Counted from the stretch's first letter, positions 49,953-60,534 are shown. The stretch is DNA of 64,000 nucleotides from Proteus myxofaciens ATCC 19692 (GCF_001654855.1 NZ_LXEN01000031.1:1-64000), one strand, 5' to 3'. The notes: generated from the letters alone by a model not told the origin. Made by a program: numbers and translations.

Positions 49953-51704
49953 ATGAAGTTAAATTCTGTATTTTCTTTTCCAGTTATGTTTTCCTTATGC
50001 TTTATTAGTTATACTTCAAATGTTTATGCCATTAATACGTATGAACAAGGTCAATATTGTCAGACTGCTTCTGAATGTATAAATCCCATCACACCAAATG
50101 CCATGGTGACATCACCAAATTATTTAGCGACACAAGCCGGTATAAATATATTAAAACAAGGTGGGAACGCGGTTGATGCTGCTATTGCTGTAGCGTCTAC
50201 ACTTACTGTTGTTTATCCTCAAATGAATTCTATTGGCGGTGATAATTTTTGGCTTATTTATAATGCCAAAGACCAAACAGTGGTAGGAATTAATGGTAGT
50301 GGTCGTTCAGGGCAGCAAGCAACTATCGATTTCTACCGTCAAAAAGGATTAGATAAAATCCCAGCTCGCGGTTATTTATCCATTAATACCGTACCTGGCG
50401 CTATTTCAGGATGGGATGAAGCCTATCGCTATGCAACAAAAAATATGGGAAATTCATTACCATGGTCTTCATTGTTAGATTCAGCGATTAATTATGCTCA
50501 AGATGGATTTCCTGTTTCTTACAGCCTAGCTTATTGGTCACAAATTAATCTTGATCCTAATGATAAAGAGTTTCGTGATTTAGCGCGCTTTAAATCATTC
50601 TCTGAGGTTTTTTTAAAGCCAAATAAACAACCTTATCATGTTGGCGAAATAATAAAGCAACCTGCTCTTGCTAATTCACTAAAATTAATTGCTAGCAATG
50701 GTGCGAATGTATTTTATCAAGGTGAGCTAGCTCATAAAATAGTTGATGATATTCAACAAAATGGTGGTTTGTTAACATTGGATGATTTTGCTAATCACAA
50801 AGCACAATGGATGACGCCAATTCATGTCAATTATCGAGATTATATTGCTTATAATTTGCCTCCTAATACACAAGGAATCGCCTCTCTCGAAATATTAAAT
50901 ATTTTAAACAATATTGATATTAAATCACTCGGTGAAGGTAGTGCAGATTATTATCACACGATGATTGAGGCAACAAAAGAAGCCTTTATTGACAGAGACC
51001 AATATCTCACCGATCCTGCATTTAATGATATCCCTATTGAATTTTTACTTTCAGCGCAACATGGTAAAGACCAAGCCAAACGTATTGATATCACAAAAGC
51101 AAAACAGGATAGAACCTTATTAGATCCTAAAGGAGATACAGTATGGTTTGGTATTGTTGATAAAGACGGTAATGCTGTTTCAATGATCCAAAGTATTTAT
51201 CATGATTTTGGCTCTGGTATTGTGGCTAAAGATACCGGAATTTTATTACAAAATAGGGGTAGCTTCTTCTCTCTCGATCCTAAACAAATTAATAAGTTAG
51301 AACCTAATAAATTAACTTTCCACACTCTTAATCCAGCCATGTTATTAAAAGATAATAAACCTTATCTTGTCTATGGAACGATGGGAGGTGAAGGACAGCC
51401 ACAAACTCAAGCAGCCTTAGTTACTCGTATTGTTGATTTTGGATTATTACCACAAGATGCAGTAAATGCTCCACGCTGGTTATATGGCCGTACTTGGGGA
51501 GCCTCATCAAATGATATTAAAATAGAATCTCGCGTTGGTGAATCTATTATTGAAGTACTACGTAAGAAAGGTCATCCCATTAAAGTAGAAAAACCCTATA
51601 CTGAAATTATGGGACATGCTGGTGCTATTTTAATTGATAACGAAAATCATGTGTTATATGGCGCATCAGATCCACGAAGTGATGGTGAAGCCGCCGGTTA
51701 TTAA
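49953..51704 (+). CDS. ggt: Gamma-glutamyltransferase
   Basis: Periplasmic enzyme that hydrolyses or transfers the gamma-glutamyl group of glutathione and related peptides. 583 residues; a signal peptide ends near SNVYA-I. The precursor cleaves itself before a threonine, expected to be T396 in GDTVWFGIVDKDGNAV, giving large and small subunits. The GTMGGEGQPQTQ motif binds the donor. The GDTVWF form and GGEGQPQ resemble the YwrD-like branch rather than E. coli Ggt, whose nucleophile lies in TTHYSV. A plus-strand insertion between pepB and iscX, probably gained. Confidence 0.93.
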   Translation: MKLNSVFSFPVMFSLCFISYTSNVYAINTYEQGQYCQTASECINPITPNAMVTSPNYLATQAGINILKQGGNAVDAAIAVASTLTVVYPQMNSIGGDNFWLIYNAKDQTVVGINGSGRSGQQATIDFYRQKGLDKIPARGYLSINTVPGAISGWDEAYRYATKNMGNSLPWSSLLDSAINYAQDGFPVSYSLAYWSQINLDPNDKEFRDLARFKSFSEVFLKPNKQPYHVGEIIKQPALANSLKLIASNGANVFYQGELAHKIVDDIQQNGGLLTLDDFANHKAQWMTPIHVNYRDYIAYNLPPNTQGIASLEILNILNNIDIKSLGEGSADYYHTMIEATKEAFIDRDQYLTDPAFNDIPIEFLLSAQHGKDQAKRIDITKAKQDRTLLDPKGDTVWFGIVDKDGNAVSMIQSIYHDFGSGIVAKDTGILLQNRGSFFSLDPKQINKLEPNKLTFHTLNPAMLLKDNKPYLVYGTMGGEGQPQTQAALVTRIVDFGLLPQDAVNAPRWLYGRTWGASSNDIKIESRVGESIIEVLRKKGHPIKVEKPYTEIMGHAGAILIDNENHVLYGASDPRSDGEAAGY

Positions 51705-52063
51705 TATTTCAAAACAACGCGTTGGTAAACAGTTTTATAGATATGAAAAAAGTTAAACCGTTTTAATTTAATCAATCGCTTGATCTTAATATAAAGAGAG
51801 ATTGAATAAAGTATTCATTCAATGTCTCTTTCAACTGAAAATATGAATCACATCGTATTTTTTAAAAACGCCAGTTTCATGAAAGAAATAAAAACATTAG
51901 TATCCCAACATCATAAATCAACCATCCCAAAAGCATTCCATTTTTCATTTCACCAAAATGCAATTGTAGAATAACGATAAAAACTAGTTTTATCGTTAAT
52001 CTCTACAATTAGTTAATTACTATAGTTATATTTTCTATATAAACCCAAATTGAGGAGTTGTAG
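51705..52063. other. Region between ggt and the nucleoside hydrolase
   Basis: About 360 bp with no gene. The main feature is a long dyad at 51962-52010. No obvious ggt terminator with a U-tract was found. Confidence 0.4.
51962..52010 (+). repeat. Extended hairpin upstream of the nucleoside hydrolase gene
   Basis: AATTGTAGA (51962-51970) pairs with TCTACAATT (52002-52010), and AACGATAAAA pairs with TTTTATCGTT inside it around an ACTAG loop. About 20 base pairs with a small bulge. It lies 54 bp before the start codon, so it could be an operator, an mRNA leader structure or the ggt 3' end. Confidence 0.55.
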
Positions 52064-52969
52064 ATGCATAGAATTATCATTGATAGTGATCCCGGTGTTG
52101 ATGATGCTGTCGCTATTTTTCTCGCTCTCGCTTCACCTGAAATTGAGTTAGTAGGGATCACGACTGTTGCAGGAAATGTAAGCTTAAATAAGGTTTATAA
52201 TAATGCTAAACGCTTATTATCCTTAGTAGAAAGACCTGATATACCGGTAGTTAAAGGTTGCTCTCATCCTATTATGGCGAGAAGAAGCAATCACACAGAA
52301 GTACATGGAGAAGATGGCTTAGCCGGTATCGCTTTACCTGAATCAAATTACCCTGATTATTCAGGACATGCGATAGACTTTATTATTGATACTGTCATGT
52401 CAAATCCTGGTGAAATAACACTTTGCCCAATAGCACCTCTAACAAATATCGCAATGGCAATGATTAAAGAACCAAGATTAACCGATAATATAAAAGATAT
52501 TGTACTCATGGGTGGCGCTGTATTTACCCAAGGAAATATCACACCCGCTGCTGAGTTTAATTTTTACGTTGATCCTCATGCTGCTCATATTGTTTTTGAT
52601 AGCGCTCGTCATATCACTATGCTGGGTTTAGATGTCACTATGAAGGCAGATATTAGAGCTGGTCTTTGTCGTTCATTAGAAAAGAAAGGCCATATTGCTA
52701 AGATAGTTGCAACAATGTCTCAAAAATACGCTGAGTTCGATCCATTTCTTCACGATCCTTGTGTCATTGCCTATCTTATTAAACCCGAGATATTTTCATC
52801 GATAGAAGGAGATATCTATATTGAGTATGGTTCTAAAACACTTTTTGGACATAGTTTAGCTTGTAGCGCTAAAAATAAAGAGGCTGAGCCCAAATGTACT
52901 ATTGTTACCGATGTCGATACTTCAAAATTAATGCCTCTTATCGCAGAGCGTATCGGTACACTTGGTTAA
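52064..52969 (+). CDS. Inosine-uridine-preferring-type nucleoside hydrolase
   Basis: Ribonucleoside N-hydrolase, 301 residues, splitting nucleosides to base and ribose. The calcium-binding motif DSDPGVDDAVA is at residues 6-16; VHGEDGLAG, the PLTNIA loop, AEFNFYVDP and HDPCVIAYL complete the active site. It cannot be assigned to RihA, RihB or RihC from sequence alone, so no symbol is given. GAGG-like AGGAG lies before the ATG. It shares strand with ggt and converges on iscX. Confidence 0.92.
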   Translation: MHRIIIDSDPGVDDAVAIFLALASPEIELVGITTVAGNVSLNKVYNNAKRLLSLVERPDIPVVKGCSHPIMARRSNHTEVHGEDGLAGIALPESNYPDYSGHAIDFIIDTVMSNPGEITLCPIAPLTNIAMAMIKEPRLTDNIKDIVLMGGAVFTQGNITPAAEFNFYVDPHAAHIVFDSARHITMLGLDVTMKADIRAGLCRSLEKKGHIAKIVATMSQKYAEFDPFLHDPCVIAYLIKPEIFSSIEGDIYIEYGSKTLFGHSLACSAKNKEAEPKCTIVTDVDTSKLMPLIAERIGTLG

Positions 52970-53025
52970 ATAACATTATTCAGTTGTTATTCAATGTATT
53001 ATATTGATTGTGCTACTTACAATGC

Positions 53026-53054
53026 AAAAAGACTGGTACTTGACCAGTCTTTTT
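53026..53054. terminator. Bidirectional terminator between the hydrolase gene and iscX
   Basis: GACTGGT and ACCAGTC with a 5-nt loop, flanked by an A-run and a T-run; ends both the plus-strand gene and the isc operon. Confidence 0.88.
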
Positions 53055-53072
53055 CAGTAAAAATACAATCAA

Positions 53073-53267
53073 TTATTCAAATTCATCAAGCCAAACTAAT
53101 AATATAGCTTCCAGAATCTTTTCATTCGATTTTTGTGGATCATCATCAAAATCTTCTAATTCACAAATCCATTTGTGCATATCTGTAAAGCGCACCGTTT
53201 TAGGATCTATATCAGGATATTGGTCAAATAAGGTTTCCCCGATTTCACGAGTATCACTCCATTTCAT
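53073..53267 (-). CDS. iscX: Iron-sulfur assembly protein IscX
   Basis: A 64-residue acidic protein that binds IscS and iron and modulates cluster assembly. Matches E. coli IscX almost throughout ([22 protein letters not shown]). Last gene of the isc operon, 15 bp after fdx. Confidence 0.97.
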   Translation of the reverse strand: MKWSDTREIGETLFDQYPDIDPKTVRFTDMHKWICELEDFDDDPQKSNEKILEAILLVWLDEFE

Positions 53268-53282
53268 TTTTGACTCCTAATA

Positions 53283-53618
53283 TTAGTGCTCTCTTGCATG
53301 GTTAATTGAATATTTTGGTATTTCAACCACTAAGTCTTCATCAGTCACTTTTGCTTGGCAACTTAAACGACTGTCAGGCTCTAACCCCCAAGCTTTATCT
53401 AGCATATCGTCTTCAAGTTCTGAGCTTTCTTCTAAAGAGTCAAAACCTTCACGCACAATGCAGTGGCATGTCGTGCAAGCACATGACATTTCACAAGCAT
53501 GCTCTATTTCAATGCCATTGCGTAACGCGACATCGAGAATAGATTCACCTTCAGTGGCTTGTGCTACCACACCTTCAGGACAAAGTGTGCTATGGGGTAA
53601 AAATACAATTTTCGGCAT
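53283..53618 (-). CDS. fdx: ISC-type [2Fe-2S] ferredoxin
   Basis: Electron donor in cluster assembly, 111 residues. The cluster cysteines are C42, C48, C51 and C87. C46 and C53 are additional. Starts 2 bp after the hscA stop, so translation is coupled. Confidence 0.97.
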   Translation of the reverse strand: MPKIVFLPHSTLCPEGVVAQATEGESILDVALRNGIEIEHACEMSCACTTCHCIVREGFDSLEESSELEDDMLDKAWGLEPDSRLSCQAKVTDEDLVVEIPKYSINHAREH

Positions 53619-53620
53619 AG

Positions 53621-55471
53621 TTATATCTCATCCACAGAATGACCTGCCAGCGCTTGACGAATAGATGAATCCATACGACGCGCGGCAAATTCCTGAGTTT
53701 GCTTATCCAGTTGTTTAATGGCGTTTTCAATGGCGACTGCATCAGTGCCTTCAACGCTTTCTATTAAGGTATTTACAACATTGTCGATAGCTTTTTTCTC
53801 ATCCTCATTTAAAAGGTGAGCATCTTCTTGTAATGCTGCGGTTAAACTTTCTAACACGCGAGCTGCTTCGACTTTTTGCTCGGCTAAACGGCGAGCTTGT
53901 AAATCTTCTTGGGCATTTTCCATCGAAGATTTGAGCATATTAGCAATTTCATTATCACTAAGACCATAAGATGGCTTAACTTGTACAGAAGCTTCTACAC
54001 CTGTTGATTTTTCCATCGCACTCACACTGAGTAAACCATCAGCATCAACTTGGAAAGTCACACGAATATGTGCACCACCAGCAGCCATTGGAGGTATGCC
54101 TCGAAGTGTAAAACGAGCAAGCGAGCGACAATCATCAACCATTTCTCGTTCACCTTGTAGAACATGAACACTCATGGCTGTTTGCCCATCTTTAAACGTG
54201 GTAAATTCTTGTGCTCTAGCAACAGGAATAGTGGTATTGCGTGGAATGACCTTCTCGACTAATCCTCCCATAGTTTCTAACCCTAATGAGAGAGGAATAA
54301 CATCAAGAAGTAGCATTTCGCTATCTGGTTTATTACCAACAAGAATATCAGCCTGAATTGAAGCACCAATAGCGACTACTTTATCAGGATCAATCGAGGT
54401 TAAAGGTTCACATTTAAAATAGTCACCCACCATTTTACGTACAAGGGGTACGCGTGTTGAACCACCTACCATGACAACTTCTAATATCTCATCAATATCA
54501 ACTTCAGCATCTTTTAATGCTCTACGTACTGATAAAAGCGTACGTTTAACTAAAGATTGGATTAGTAATTCAAATTCAGCACGCGTTATTTCGCCTTTCC
54601 AATCATTAATCGAGATATCAGCAACATCATTATTACTTAAGGCTATTTTAGTTTCACAAGCAACATCGAGAAGTTGACGTTGTAATACCCTGTCATTTTG
54701 ATGACCAAAACCAGCTCTGTCTCTTATCCAGTCTGCTAGCATCATATCAAAATCATCACCGCCTAACGCGGTATCACCACCAGTCGCTAAAACTTCAAAA
54801 ACGCCTTTAGTCAAACGTAAAACAGACACATCAAAAGTACCACCACCTAAATCATAAACAATAATAGTACCTTCTTTTCCTGAATCTAAACCATAAGCAA
54901 TAGCCGCTGCTGTGGGTTCATTCAGCAAGCGTAAAACATGTAACCCAGCACGACGAGCAGCTTCTTTTGTGCCTTGACGTTGTGCATCATCAAAATAAGC
55001 AGGAACAGTGACAACAACGCCATCTAATTCTCCACCTAATGATTCAGTCGCGCGCTTCGCTAACACTTTTAAGATATCTGAAGAAACTTGAATGGGATCA
55101 ACAATACCTGCCGCCGTTTTAATAAGGGGTAATCCCTTATCATTTTCATGAAAATGATAAGGGAGATTAGGATAACGGGTTTGAATATCAGAAAGTGAGC
55201 GCCCTACCATTCTTTTAATTGAACTAATAGTATTAGCGGGATCTTTTTCTGCGTCTTTTTTCGCATTCCAACCCACATCAATATTATCAACCTGATACTG
55301 TACAACAGAAGGCAATAAATAGCGTCCTTCATTATCAGAAAGCGCTTCGGCTTGCCCACTACGTACAGTAGCAACCAATGAATGCGTGGTTCCTAAATCA
55401 ATACCCGCAGCACGTTTGCGTTGATGCGGTGCAGGTGTTTGGCCTGGCTCGCTGATTTGTAATAATGACAT
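53621..55471 (-). CDS. hscA: Fe-S chaperone HscA (Hsp70 type)
   Basis: Specialised Hsp70 that releases clusters from IscU by binding its LPPVK peptide. 616 residues, as in E. coli. The N-terminal ATPase domain has [12 protein letters not shown] and [12 protein letters not shown], followed by a substrate-binding domain. It lies 11 bp after hscB. Confidence 0.98.
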   Translation of the reverse strand: MSLLQISEPGQTPAPHQRKRAAGIDLGTTHSLVATVRSGQAEALSDNEGRYLLPSVVQYQVDNIDVGWNAKKDAEKDPANTISSIKRMVGRSLSDIQTRYPNLPYHFHENDKGLPLIKTAAGIVDPIQVSSDILKVLAKRATESLGGELDGVVVTVPAYFDDAQRQGTKEAARRAGLHVLRLLNEPTAAAIAYGLDSGKEGTIIVYDLGGGTFDVSVLRLTKGVFEVLATGGDTALGGDDFDMMLADWIRDRAGFGHQNDRVLQRQLLDVACETKIALSNNDVADISINDWKGEITRAEFELLIQSLVKRTLLSVRRALKDAEVDIDEILEVVMVGGSTRVPLVRKMVGDYFKCEPLTSIDPDKVVAIGASIQADILVGNKPDSEMLLLDVIPLSLGLETMGGLVEKVIPRNTTIPVARAQEFTTFKDGQTAMSVHVLQGEREMVDDCRSLARFTLRGIPPMAAGGAHIRVTFQVDADGLLSVSAMEKSTGVEASVQVKPSYGLSDNEIANMLKSSMENAQEDLQARRLAEQKVEAARVLESLTAALQEDAHLLNEDEKKAIDNVVNTLIESVEGTDAVAIENAIKQLDKQTQEFAARRMDSSIRQALAGHSVDEI

Positions 55472-55482
55472 AGAGGTTTCCC

Positions 55483-56004
55483 TTAAAGATTGTCAAGCAA
55501 ACGTTCTTCTAGCTGTTCAACTTGTTCTTTCAATTTAGCTAAAAAGCGTAATTTTCTGACACTATCAGCCGCTAACTCCCAATTCTCTTGATTGAGTAAC
55601 ACGACCATTTCGTTATAGCGCGAGGTGTACATTTGATTTACACGTTCAGAAAAATCCGCTAATAAAATACCCACATCACGACTATGCGTAATATTTTCAA
55701 ATTCTTCACGAAGCATAAGTTGCTCCATAAGAAACGCAGAGTCTTGCATTGTTTGCTGTTCATTAGCGATATCGATTCCCTGTAAAAAGAGAATATATTC
55801 CGCTCTTGTCAGTGGATTTTTTAAGGTTTGATAAGCCTGATTGACCGTTGAAGCTAGGGATAATGCTTGTGCTTGTTCTTTTTCTGACTTACCTGCATAG
55901 CGATCAGGATGATATTGGCGTTGCATTTCTTGATAGTGTGTAGCAAGTTGCTGTTTATCAAGATCAAAACAGTTAGGCATGCCTAATAGCGTGAAATAGT
56001 CCAT
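55483..56004 (-). CDS. hscB: Co-chaperone HscB
   Basis: J-domain protein of 173 residues that recruits IscU to HscA and stimulates its ATPase. The HPD triplet is at residues 32-34 (QYHPDRY). A C-terminal helical domain binds IscU. Between iscA and hscA. Confidence 0.97.
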   Translation of the reverse strand: MDYFTLLGMPNCFDLDKQQLATHYQEMQRQYHPDRYAGKSEKEQAQALSLASTVNQAYQTLKNPLTRAEYILFLQGIDIANEQQTMQDSAFLMEQLMLREEFENITHSRDVGILLADFSERVNQMYTSRYNEMVVLLNQENWELAADSVRKLRFLAKLKEQVEQLEERLLDNL

Positions 56005-56052
56005 ACATCTACTCTTGGATTAATTAACGTAAAGTCGCAGTTTTAACATAAA

Positions 56053-56376
56053 TTACACAGTAAAACTTTCACCACAACCGCATTCATTTGATACATTTGG
56101 GTTGTTAAATTTAAAACCTTCGTTTAATCCTTCTTTGACGAAATCAAGCTCTGTTCCATCTAAATAGACTATACTTTTTCCATCAACAATCACTTTCACA
56201 CCTTTATCTTCAAAGACGCTATCTTCATCATTGATGATATCAGCAAATTCAAGAACATAAGCCATTCCAGAACAACCAGAAGTTCTAACCCCAAGACGTA
56301 AACCTTCGCCTTTTCCTCTGTTAGCAAGAAAAGAGCGAACGCGATCTGCGGCCGTTTCTGTAAGGGAAATTGACAT
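56053..56376 (-). CDS. iscA: A-type iron-sulfur carrier IscA
   Basis: 107 residues from the ATG at 56376, matching the E. coli length; the upstream ATG adds RCA and is rejected. The three conserved cysteines are C35 (SGCSG), C99 and C101 (CGCGESF). A hairpin lies in the gap after iscU. Confidence 0.97.
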   Translation of the reverse strand: MSISLTETAADRVRSFLANRGKGEGLRLGVRTSGCSGMAYVLEFADIINDEDSVFEDKGVKVIVDGKSIVYLDGTELDFVKEGLNEGFKFNNPNVSNECGCGESFTV

Positions 56377-56403
56377 AGCACACCTCACTCATAAAGAACG
56401 AAA

Positions 56404-56432
56404 GCGGATACTGAAACAATGTCAGCATCCGC
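56404..56432 (-). terminator. Hairpin between iscU and iscA
   Basis: GCGGATGCTGA and TCAGTATCCGC (minus strand, one G-U pair) form an 11-bp stem with a 7-nt loop; TTTCGTTCTT follows. A partial terminator or processing site inside the isc operon. Confidence 0.55.
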
Positions 56433-56463
56433 CAAAATTTTATTTTTTTATTATAAAAGGCAA

Positions 56464-56850
56464 TTATTTGCCTTGGCGTTTGCTTTTATAGTCTGCAATC
56501 GCTGCTTTTATTGCATCTTCAGCTAAAATTGAACAGTGAATTTTAACCGGAGGTAATTCTAATTCTTCGGCAATCGCTGTATTTTTAATGGACTCAGCTT
56601 CATCTAATGTTTTGCCTTTCATCCATTCAGTCACTAGCGAACTTGAAGCAATGGCAGATCCACAACCGTAGGTTTTAAAGCGTGCATCTTCAATAACACC
56701 TTTATCATCTACTTTGATTTGTAGTTTCATCACGTCACCACAAGCAGGTGCGCCGACCATACCACTACCGACAGTTGGATCGTTATTATCAAATGATCCT
56801 ACATTACGAGGGTTTTCATAATGATCAATTACTTTATCGCTATAAGCCAT
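56464..56850 (-). CDS. iscU: Iron-sulfur scaffold protein IscU
   Basis: Scaffold on which clusters are built, 128 residues. C37, D39, C63, H105 and C106 are the ligands, and LPPVK (99-103) is the HscA recognition site. It lies 24 bp after iscS. Confidence 0.98.
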   Translation of the reverse strand: MAYSDKVIDHYENPRNVGSFDNNDPTVGSGMVGAPACGDVMKLQIKVDDKGVIEDARFKTYGCGSAIASSSLVTEWMKGKTLDEAESIKNTAIAEELELPPVKIHCSILAEDAIKAAIADYKSKRQGK

Positions 56851-56874
56851 GATTTAACTCCTGAAAACGTCTAA

Positions 56875-58089
56875 TTAATGGTGTGACCATTCGATACTGT
56901 TGATATCAACGCCTTGTTTATGCATATCCCAAAGAGGAGACAGTTCACGTAAACGACCTATTGCGCCGTGAATCTGTTTAATTGCATAATCAATTTCTTC
57001 TTCAGTTGTAAAACGACCTAAAGAAAAACGAATAGAACTGTGTGCAAGTTCATCAGTTAGTCCTAAAGCACGTAGTACATAAGAAGGCTCTAAACTTGCT
57101 GAAGTACATGCAGATCCCGAAGAGACAGCAAGATCTTTCAGTGCCATCATTAATGATTCGCCTTCAACATAATTAAAGCTCACATTAAGAATATTTGGCG
57201 CAGTATGTTCTAATGAACCGTTAATATAAACTTCTTCAATATCTTTGATACCATTCCATAAACGTAAACGTAATTTATTTAAACGTTTCGTTTCATCAGC
57301 CATTTCTTCTTTTAAAATACGATATGCTTCACCCATACCAACAATTTGGTGAACAGGTAATGTGCCTGAACGCATTCCGCGTTCATGTCCACCACCATGC
57401 ATTTGTGCTTCTAAACGAATACGAGGCTTACGACGGACATAAAGTGCACCTATACCCATAGGTCCATAAACTTTATGTGCAGAAAGGGAGAGTAAATCAA
57501 CTTTTAACGTTGAGAGATCAATCGGTAATTTGCCTACGCTTTGTGTTGCATCAACATGATAAATGATACCTTTGCTACGACATAATTCGCCGATAGCAGC
57601 AATATCTTGAACAACACCAATCTCATTATTAACATGCATAATAGATACTAAAATAGTATCCTCACGCATAGCGTTTTCAAGCTCGTTAAGGTCAATAAGG
57701 CCATCACTTTTAGGTGCCAAATAAGTTACTTCAAACCCTTCACGTTCAAGCTGGCGACAAGTATCTAGGATAGCTTTGTGCTCTGTTTTTGACGTAATAA
57801 TGTGCTTACCTTTTTTTTGATAAAAGTTAGCAACACCTTTTAATGCTAGGTTATCAGCTTCTGTTGCACCTGATGTGAAAACGATTTCACGAGGATCAGC
57901 ACCAATTAAATCGGCAATATGATTGCGGGCAATATCAATTGCCTCTTCAGCTTGCCAACCAAAACGATGTGAACGGGAAGCGGGGTTACCAAAAATGCCG
58001 TCCATAGTCAGACATTGCATCATTTTTTCAGCAACACGAGGATCAACGGGGGTTGTTGCTGAATAGTCTAAATAAATGGGTAATTTCAT
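56875..58089 (-). CDS. iscS: Cysteine desulfurase IscS
   Basis: PLP enzyme that provides sulfur from cysteine for Fe-S clusters, thiamine and tRNA thiolation. 404 residues as in E. coli. PLP lysine K206 (SLSAHKVYG) and the sulfur-carrying cysteine in [14 protein letters not shown] (about 328) are present. It follows iscR after 70 bp. Confidence 0.98.
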   Translation of the reverse strand: MKLPIYLDYSATTPVDPRVAEKMMQCLTMDGIFGNPASRSHRFGWQAEEAIDIARNHIADLIGADPREIVFTSGATEADNLALKGVANFYQKKGKHIITSKTEHKAILDTCRQLEREGFEVTYLAPKSDGLIDLNELENAMREDTILVSIMHVNNEIGVVQDIAAIGELCRSKGIIYHVDATQSVGKLPIDLSTLKVDLLSLSAHKVYGPMGIGALYVRRKPRIRLEAQMHGGGHERGMRSGTLPVHQIVGMGEAYRILKEEMADETKRLNKLRLRLWNGIKDIEEVYINGSLEHTAPNILNVSFNYVEGESLMMALKDLAVSSGSACTSASLEPSYVLRALGLTDELAHSSIRFSLGRFTTEEEIDYAIKQIHGAIGRLRELSPLWDMHKQGVDINSIEWSHH

Positions 58090-58159
58090 TGCTCACTAAC
58101 TCCAAAGACGACAAATCTTTCTTTAATAATTTTGTTTTTTACTGGCTTAGCTGTCGTCA

Positions 58160-58651
58160 CTACACTCGCATATTAACAATAGTTTCTTGTAAACGACCAT
58201 TAATCGCATGACGTTTTTCATTGTCTTGACGATCAGCAACATCCATAACCTCTTCGTTATTAACTAACTCTTCAAGGCTAATACTACTTAAGAAACTTGT
58301 GATACGATCACTTAAATCACGCCACAAAGTATGAGTTAAACAACGATCACCACCTTGACAAGCTTCTTTACCTTGACAGCGCGTTGCATCGACAGATTCA
58401 TCAACCGCAGAAATAACTTGAGCAATAAAAATTTGCCCAGATTCACGACCTAGTAGATAACCACCACCAGGGCCACGAACACTTGCGACTAATTCATTTT
58501 TACGCAAACGAGAAAAAAGTTGCTCAAGGTAAGAAAGGGAAATTCCTTGACGCTCTGAAATATCAGCGAGGGGAACAGGGCCCTGCTGCGAATGCAATGC
58601 AACATCAAGCATCGCAGTAACCGCATAACGCCCTTTTGATGTCAGTCTCAT
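58160..58651 (-). CDS. iscR: Fe-S cluster regulator IscR
   Basis: Rrf2-family regulator that senses Fe-S demand through a [2Fe-2S] cluster and represses its own operon. 163 residues from the ATG at 58651 ([11 protein letters not shown], as in E. coli); the longer frame is rejected. Cluster ligands C92, C98, C104 and H107 are all present. First gene of the isc operon, downstream of two IscR-type sites. Confidence 0.98.
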   Translation of the reverse strand: MRLTSKGRYAVTAMLDVALHSQQGPVPLADISERQGISLSYLEQLFSRLRKNELVASVRGPGGGYLLGRESGQIFIAQVISAVDESVDATRCQGKEACQGGDRCLTHTLWRDLSDRITSFLSSISLEELVNNEEVMDVADRQDNEKRHAINGRLQETIVNMRV

Positions 58652-58681
58652 AACAAATACTCCGTGGTGAACAATAAGCAA

Positions 58682-58710
58682 ATTGTGTCATTCCTGAGTA
58701 TTTTAGTCAA
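58682..58710 (-). promoter_or_regulatory. isc operon promoter
   Basis: On the minus strand TTGACT (58705-58710), a 17-bp spacer and CACAAT (58682-58687). The -35 lies inside the proximal IscR site, consistent with repression by blocking RNA polymerase. Confidence 0.7.
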
Positions 58711-58714
58711 CTAT
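58690..58714 (-). promoter_or_regulatory. IscR type-1 site, promoter-proximal
   Basis: A 25-bp match to the type-1 IscR consensus, read on minus as ATAGTTGACT then AAAATACTC then AGGAAT; about 23 of 25 positions agree. Confidence 0.75.
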
Positions 58715-58739
58715 TTATCTGAGTGTTTTAGTCAAGTAT
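58715..58739 (-). promoter_or_regulatory. IscR type-1 site, distal
   Basis: A second 25-bp site abutting the first (minus ATACTTGACTAAAACACTC core). Tandem sites agree with the multi-site iscR promoter of E. coli. Confidence 0.65.
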
Positions 58740-58781
58740 TATTTTCGTCATTTTACGATGAAAAATACTTAGCCTAACACC

Positions 58782-59510
58782 TTATTTTTTTGCCCATTTC
58801 TCAACTGAGGTTAAAATACCTCGTAATATATGAAGCTCTTGTGTTTCTGGTCTTGCTCGCGTAAAAAGACGACGCAGACGACTCATGACCTGCCCTGGAT
58901 GTTTGGGTCTAATAAAGCCTGATTCATTAAGCACTTGCTCTAAATGAACATAAAAACGCTCAATATCTTCTGCTGGCGGATAATCAATCTCTAGAGGTGT
59001 ATTTTCCTCTTGTTTTTCCTGTTGAGCAAGCGCCGCCATACGAATTTCATAACAAACCAGTTGTACTGCCATCGCTAAGTTTAGTGAGCCATATTCAGGG
59101 TTTGTTGGAACATATAAGTGAAAATCACACTTTTGAAGTTCTTCATTCGTTAATCCCGTACGCTCTCTACCAAAAATAACGGCCACGGGCTTATTAGCTG
59201 CTTCAATAACACAACGTTCACCGCATTCACGAGGAGCTAGCATTGGCCAAGAAAGTGTACGACTACGTGCGCTAGTCCCAATAACTAAGCCACAACCTTC
59301 TATTGCCTCATCAATTGTATCAACAATATGTGCATTACCAATGACATCGCTGGCACCTGCGGATAACGCAATAGAGTGAGAATCAGGTTTTTCTTTTGGA
59401 TTAACAAAATAGAGATTCGTTAATCCCATGGTTTTCATTGCTCGTGCAGTAGATCCCATATTGCCAGTGTGCGAGGTTTCTACGAGGATAATACGGATAT
59501 TTTCTAACAT
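58782..59510 (-). CDS. trmJ: tRNA (cytidine/uridine-2'-O-)-methyltransferase TrmJ
   Basis: SPOUT-family enzyme that 2'-O-methylates position 32 of tRNAs. 242 residues (E. coli 246). The motifs [34 protein letters not shown] and [13 protein letters not shown] are those of the SPOUT knot. Upstream of iscR, as in E. coli. Confidence 0.97.
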   Translation of the reverse strand: MLENIRIILVETSHTGNMGSTARAMKTMGLTNLYFVNPKEKPDSHSIALSAGASDVIGNAHIVDTIDEAIEGCGLVIGTSARSRTLSWPMLAPRECGERCVIEAANKPVAVIFGRERTGLTNEELQKCDFHLYVPTNPEYGSLNLAMAVQLVCYEIRMAALAQQEKQEENTPLEIDYPPAEDIERFYVHLEQVLNESGFIRPKHPGQVMSRLRRLFTRARPETQELHILRGILTSVEKWAKK

Positions 59511-59634
59511 TGATTTTTAACTAATTGTTTTGTGATCCATCTATTTTATCACAAATGTAGCCAAAAACACGAATGGCTGTTATACTCCGACTCGTTTTTT
59601 ATCCCCGTTCTTTAACATCTTGTGGAAGATAACC

Positions 59635-60438
59635 ATGCATCCGATGCTGAATATTGCCATACGCGCAGTGCGTAAGGCCGGTAATTTAATCGCCAAAAAT
59701 TACGAAAATCCTGAATCTGTAGAAACAAATCAGAAAGGTAGCAATGATTTTGTCACTAACGTTGATCGTGACGCTGAAAGAGCAATCATTGAAATTATTC
59801 GTAAATCTTATCCAAAACACACCATTATTACGGAAGAAAGTGGCGAGTTACTAGGTGAAGATCACGATATACAATGGGTTATTGATCCACTCGATGGCAC
59901 CACTAACTTCATCAAACGTTTTCCACACTTCTCTGTTTCTATTGCTGTACGCATTAAAGGCCGTACAGAAGTTGCTGTTGTTTACGATCCTATGCGTAAT
60001 GAGTTGTTCTCTGCTGTTCGTGGGCAAGGCGCGCAATTAAATGGTTATCGTATCCGTGGTTCGAATGCGCGTGATTTAGATGGTGCTGTTCTAGCCACTG
60101 GTTTCCCATTCAAAAGTAAACAACACTCAGCCGCTTACATCAACATGCTAGGTAAACTCTTTGTTCCTTGTGCTGATTTTCGCCGTACTGGTTCAGCGGC
60201 TTTAGATTTAGCTTATGTTGCAGCTGGCCGTGTTGACGGTTATTTTGAAATTGGCTTAAAACCATGGGATTTCTTAGGTGGTGAGCTTATCGCTCGTGAA
60301 GCCGGTGCAATTGTTTCTGATTTTACAGGTGATCACGGTTACTTAAACAGCGGTAATATTGTTGCTGGTAATCCGCGAGTAGTAAAAGCATTATTAGCTG
60401 AAATTCGTAGCGAATTAACAGACGCATTAAAGCGTTAA
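59635..60438 (+). CDS. suhB: Inositol-1-monophosphatase / Nus factor SuhB
   Basis: Mg-dependent inositol phosphatase that also acts in rRNA transcription antitermination with NusA/NusG. 267 residues from ATG 59635 (MHPMLNIAIRA, equal to E. coli); the upstream TTG frame is rejected. Metal motifs are EESGE and DPLDGTTNF, and WDFLGGELIAREAGA is present. Divergent from trmJ. Confidence 0.98.
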   Translation: MHPMLNIAIRAVRKAGNLIAKNYENPESVETNQKGSNDFVTNVDRDAERAIIEIIRKSYPKHTIITEESGELLGEDHDIQWVIDPLDGTTNFIKRFPHFSVSIAVRIKGRTEVAVVYDPMRNELFSAVRGQGAQLNGYRIRGSNARDLDGAVLATGFPFKSKQHSAAYINMLGKLFVPCADFRRTGSAALDLAYVAAGRVDGYFEIGLKPWDFLGGELIAREAGAIVSDFTGDHGYLNSGNIVAGNPRVVKALLAEIRSELTDALKR

Positions 60439-60481
60439 TAATCGTTAATACGAAATTAGATTAAAAAATATTATGTAAAGT

Positions 60482-60519
60482 GCCCCCAATAGTTGAAAAC
60501 CAATTATTGGGGGCCTTTT
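60482..60519 (+). terminator. suhB terminator
   Basis: GCCCCCAATA and TATTGGGGGC, extended to 14 bp with one mismatch and an AAAAC loop, then CTTTTT. Also between the convergent suhB and hcaT. Confidence 0.9.
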
Positions 60520-60534
60520 TAATTCCAAATAATG

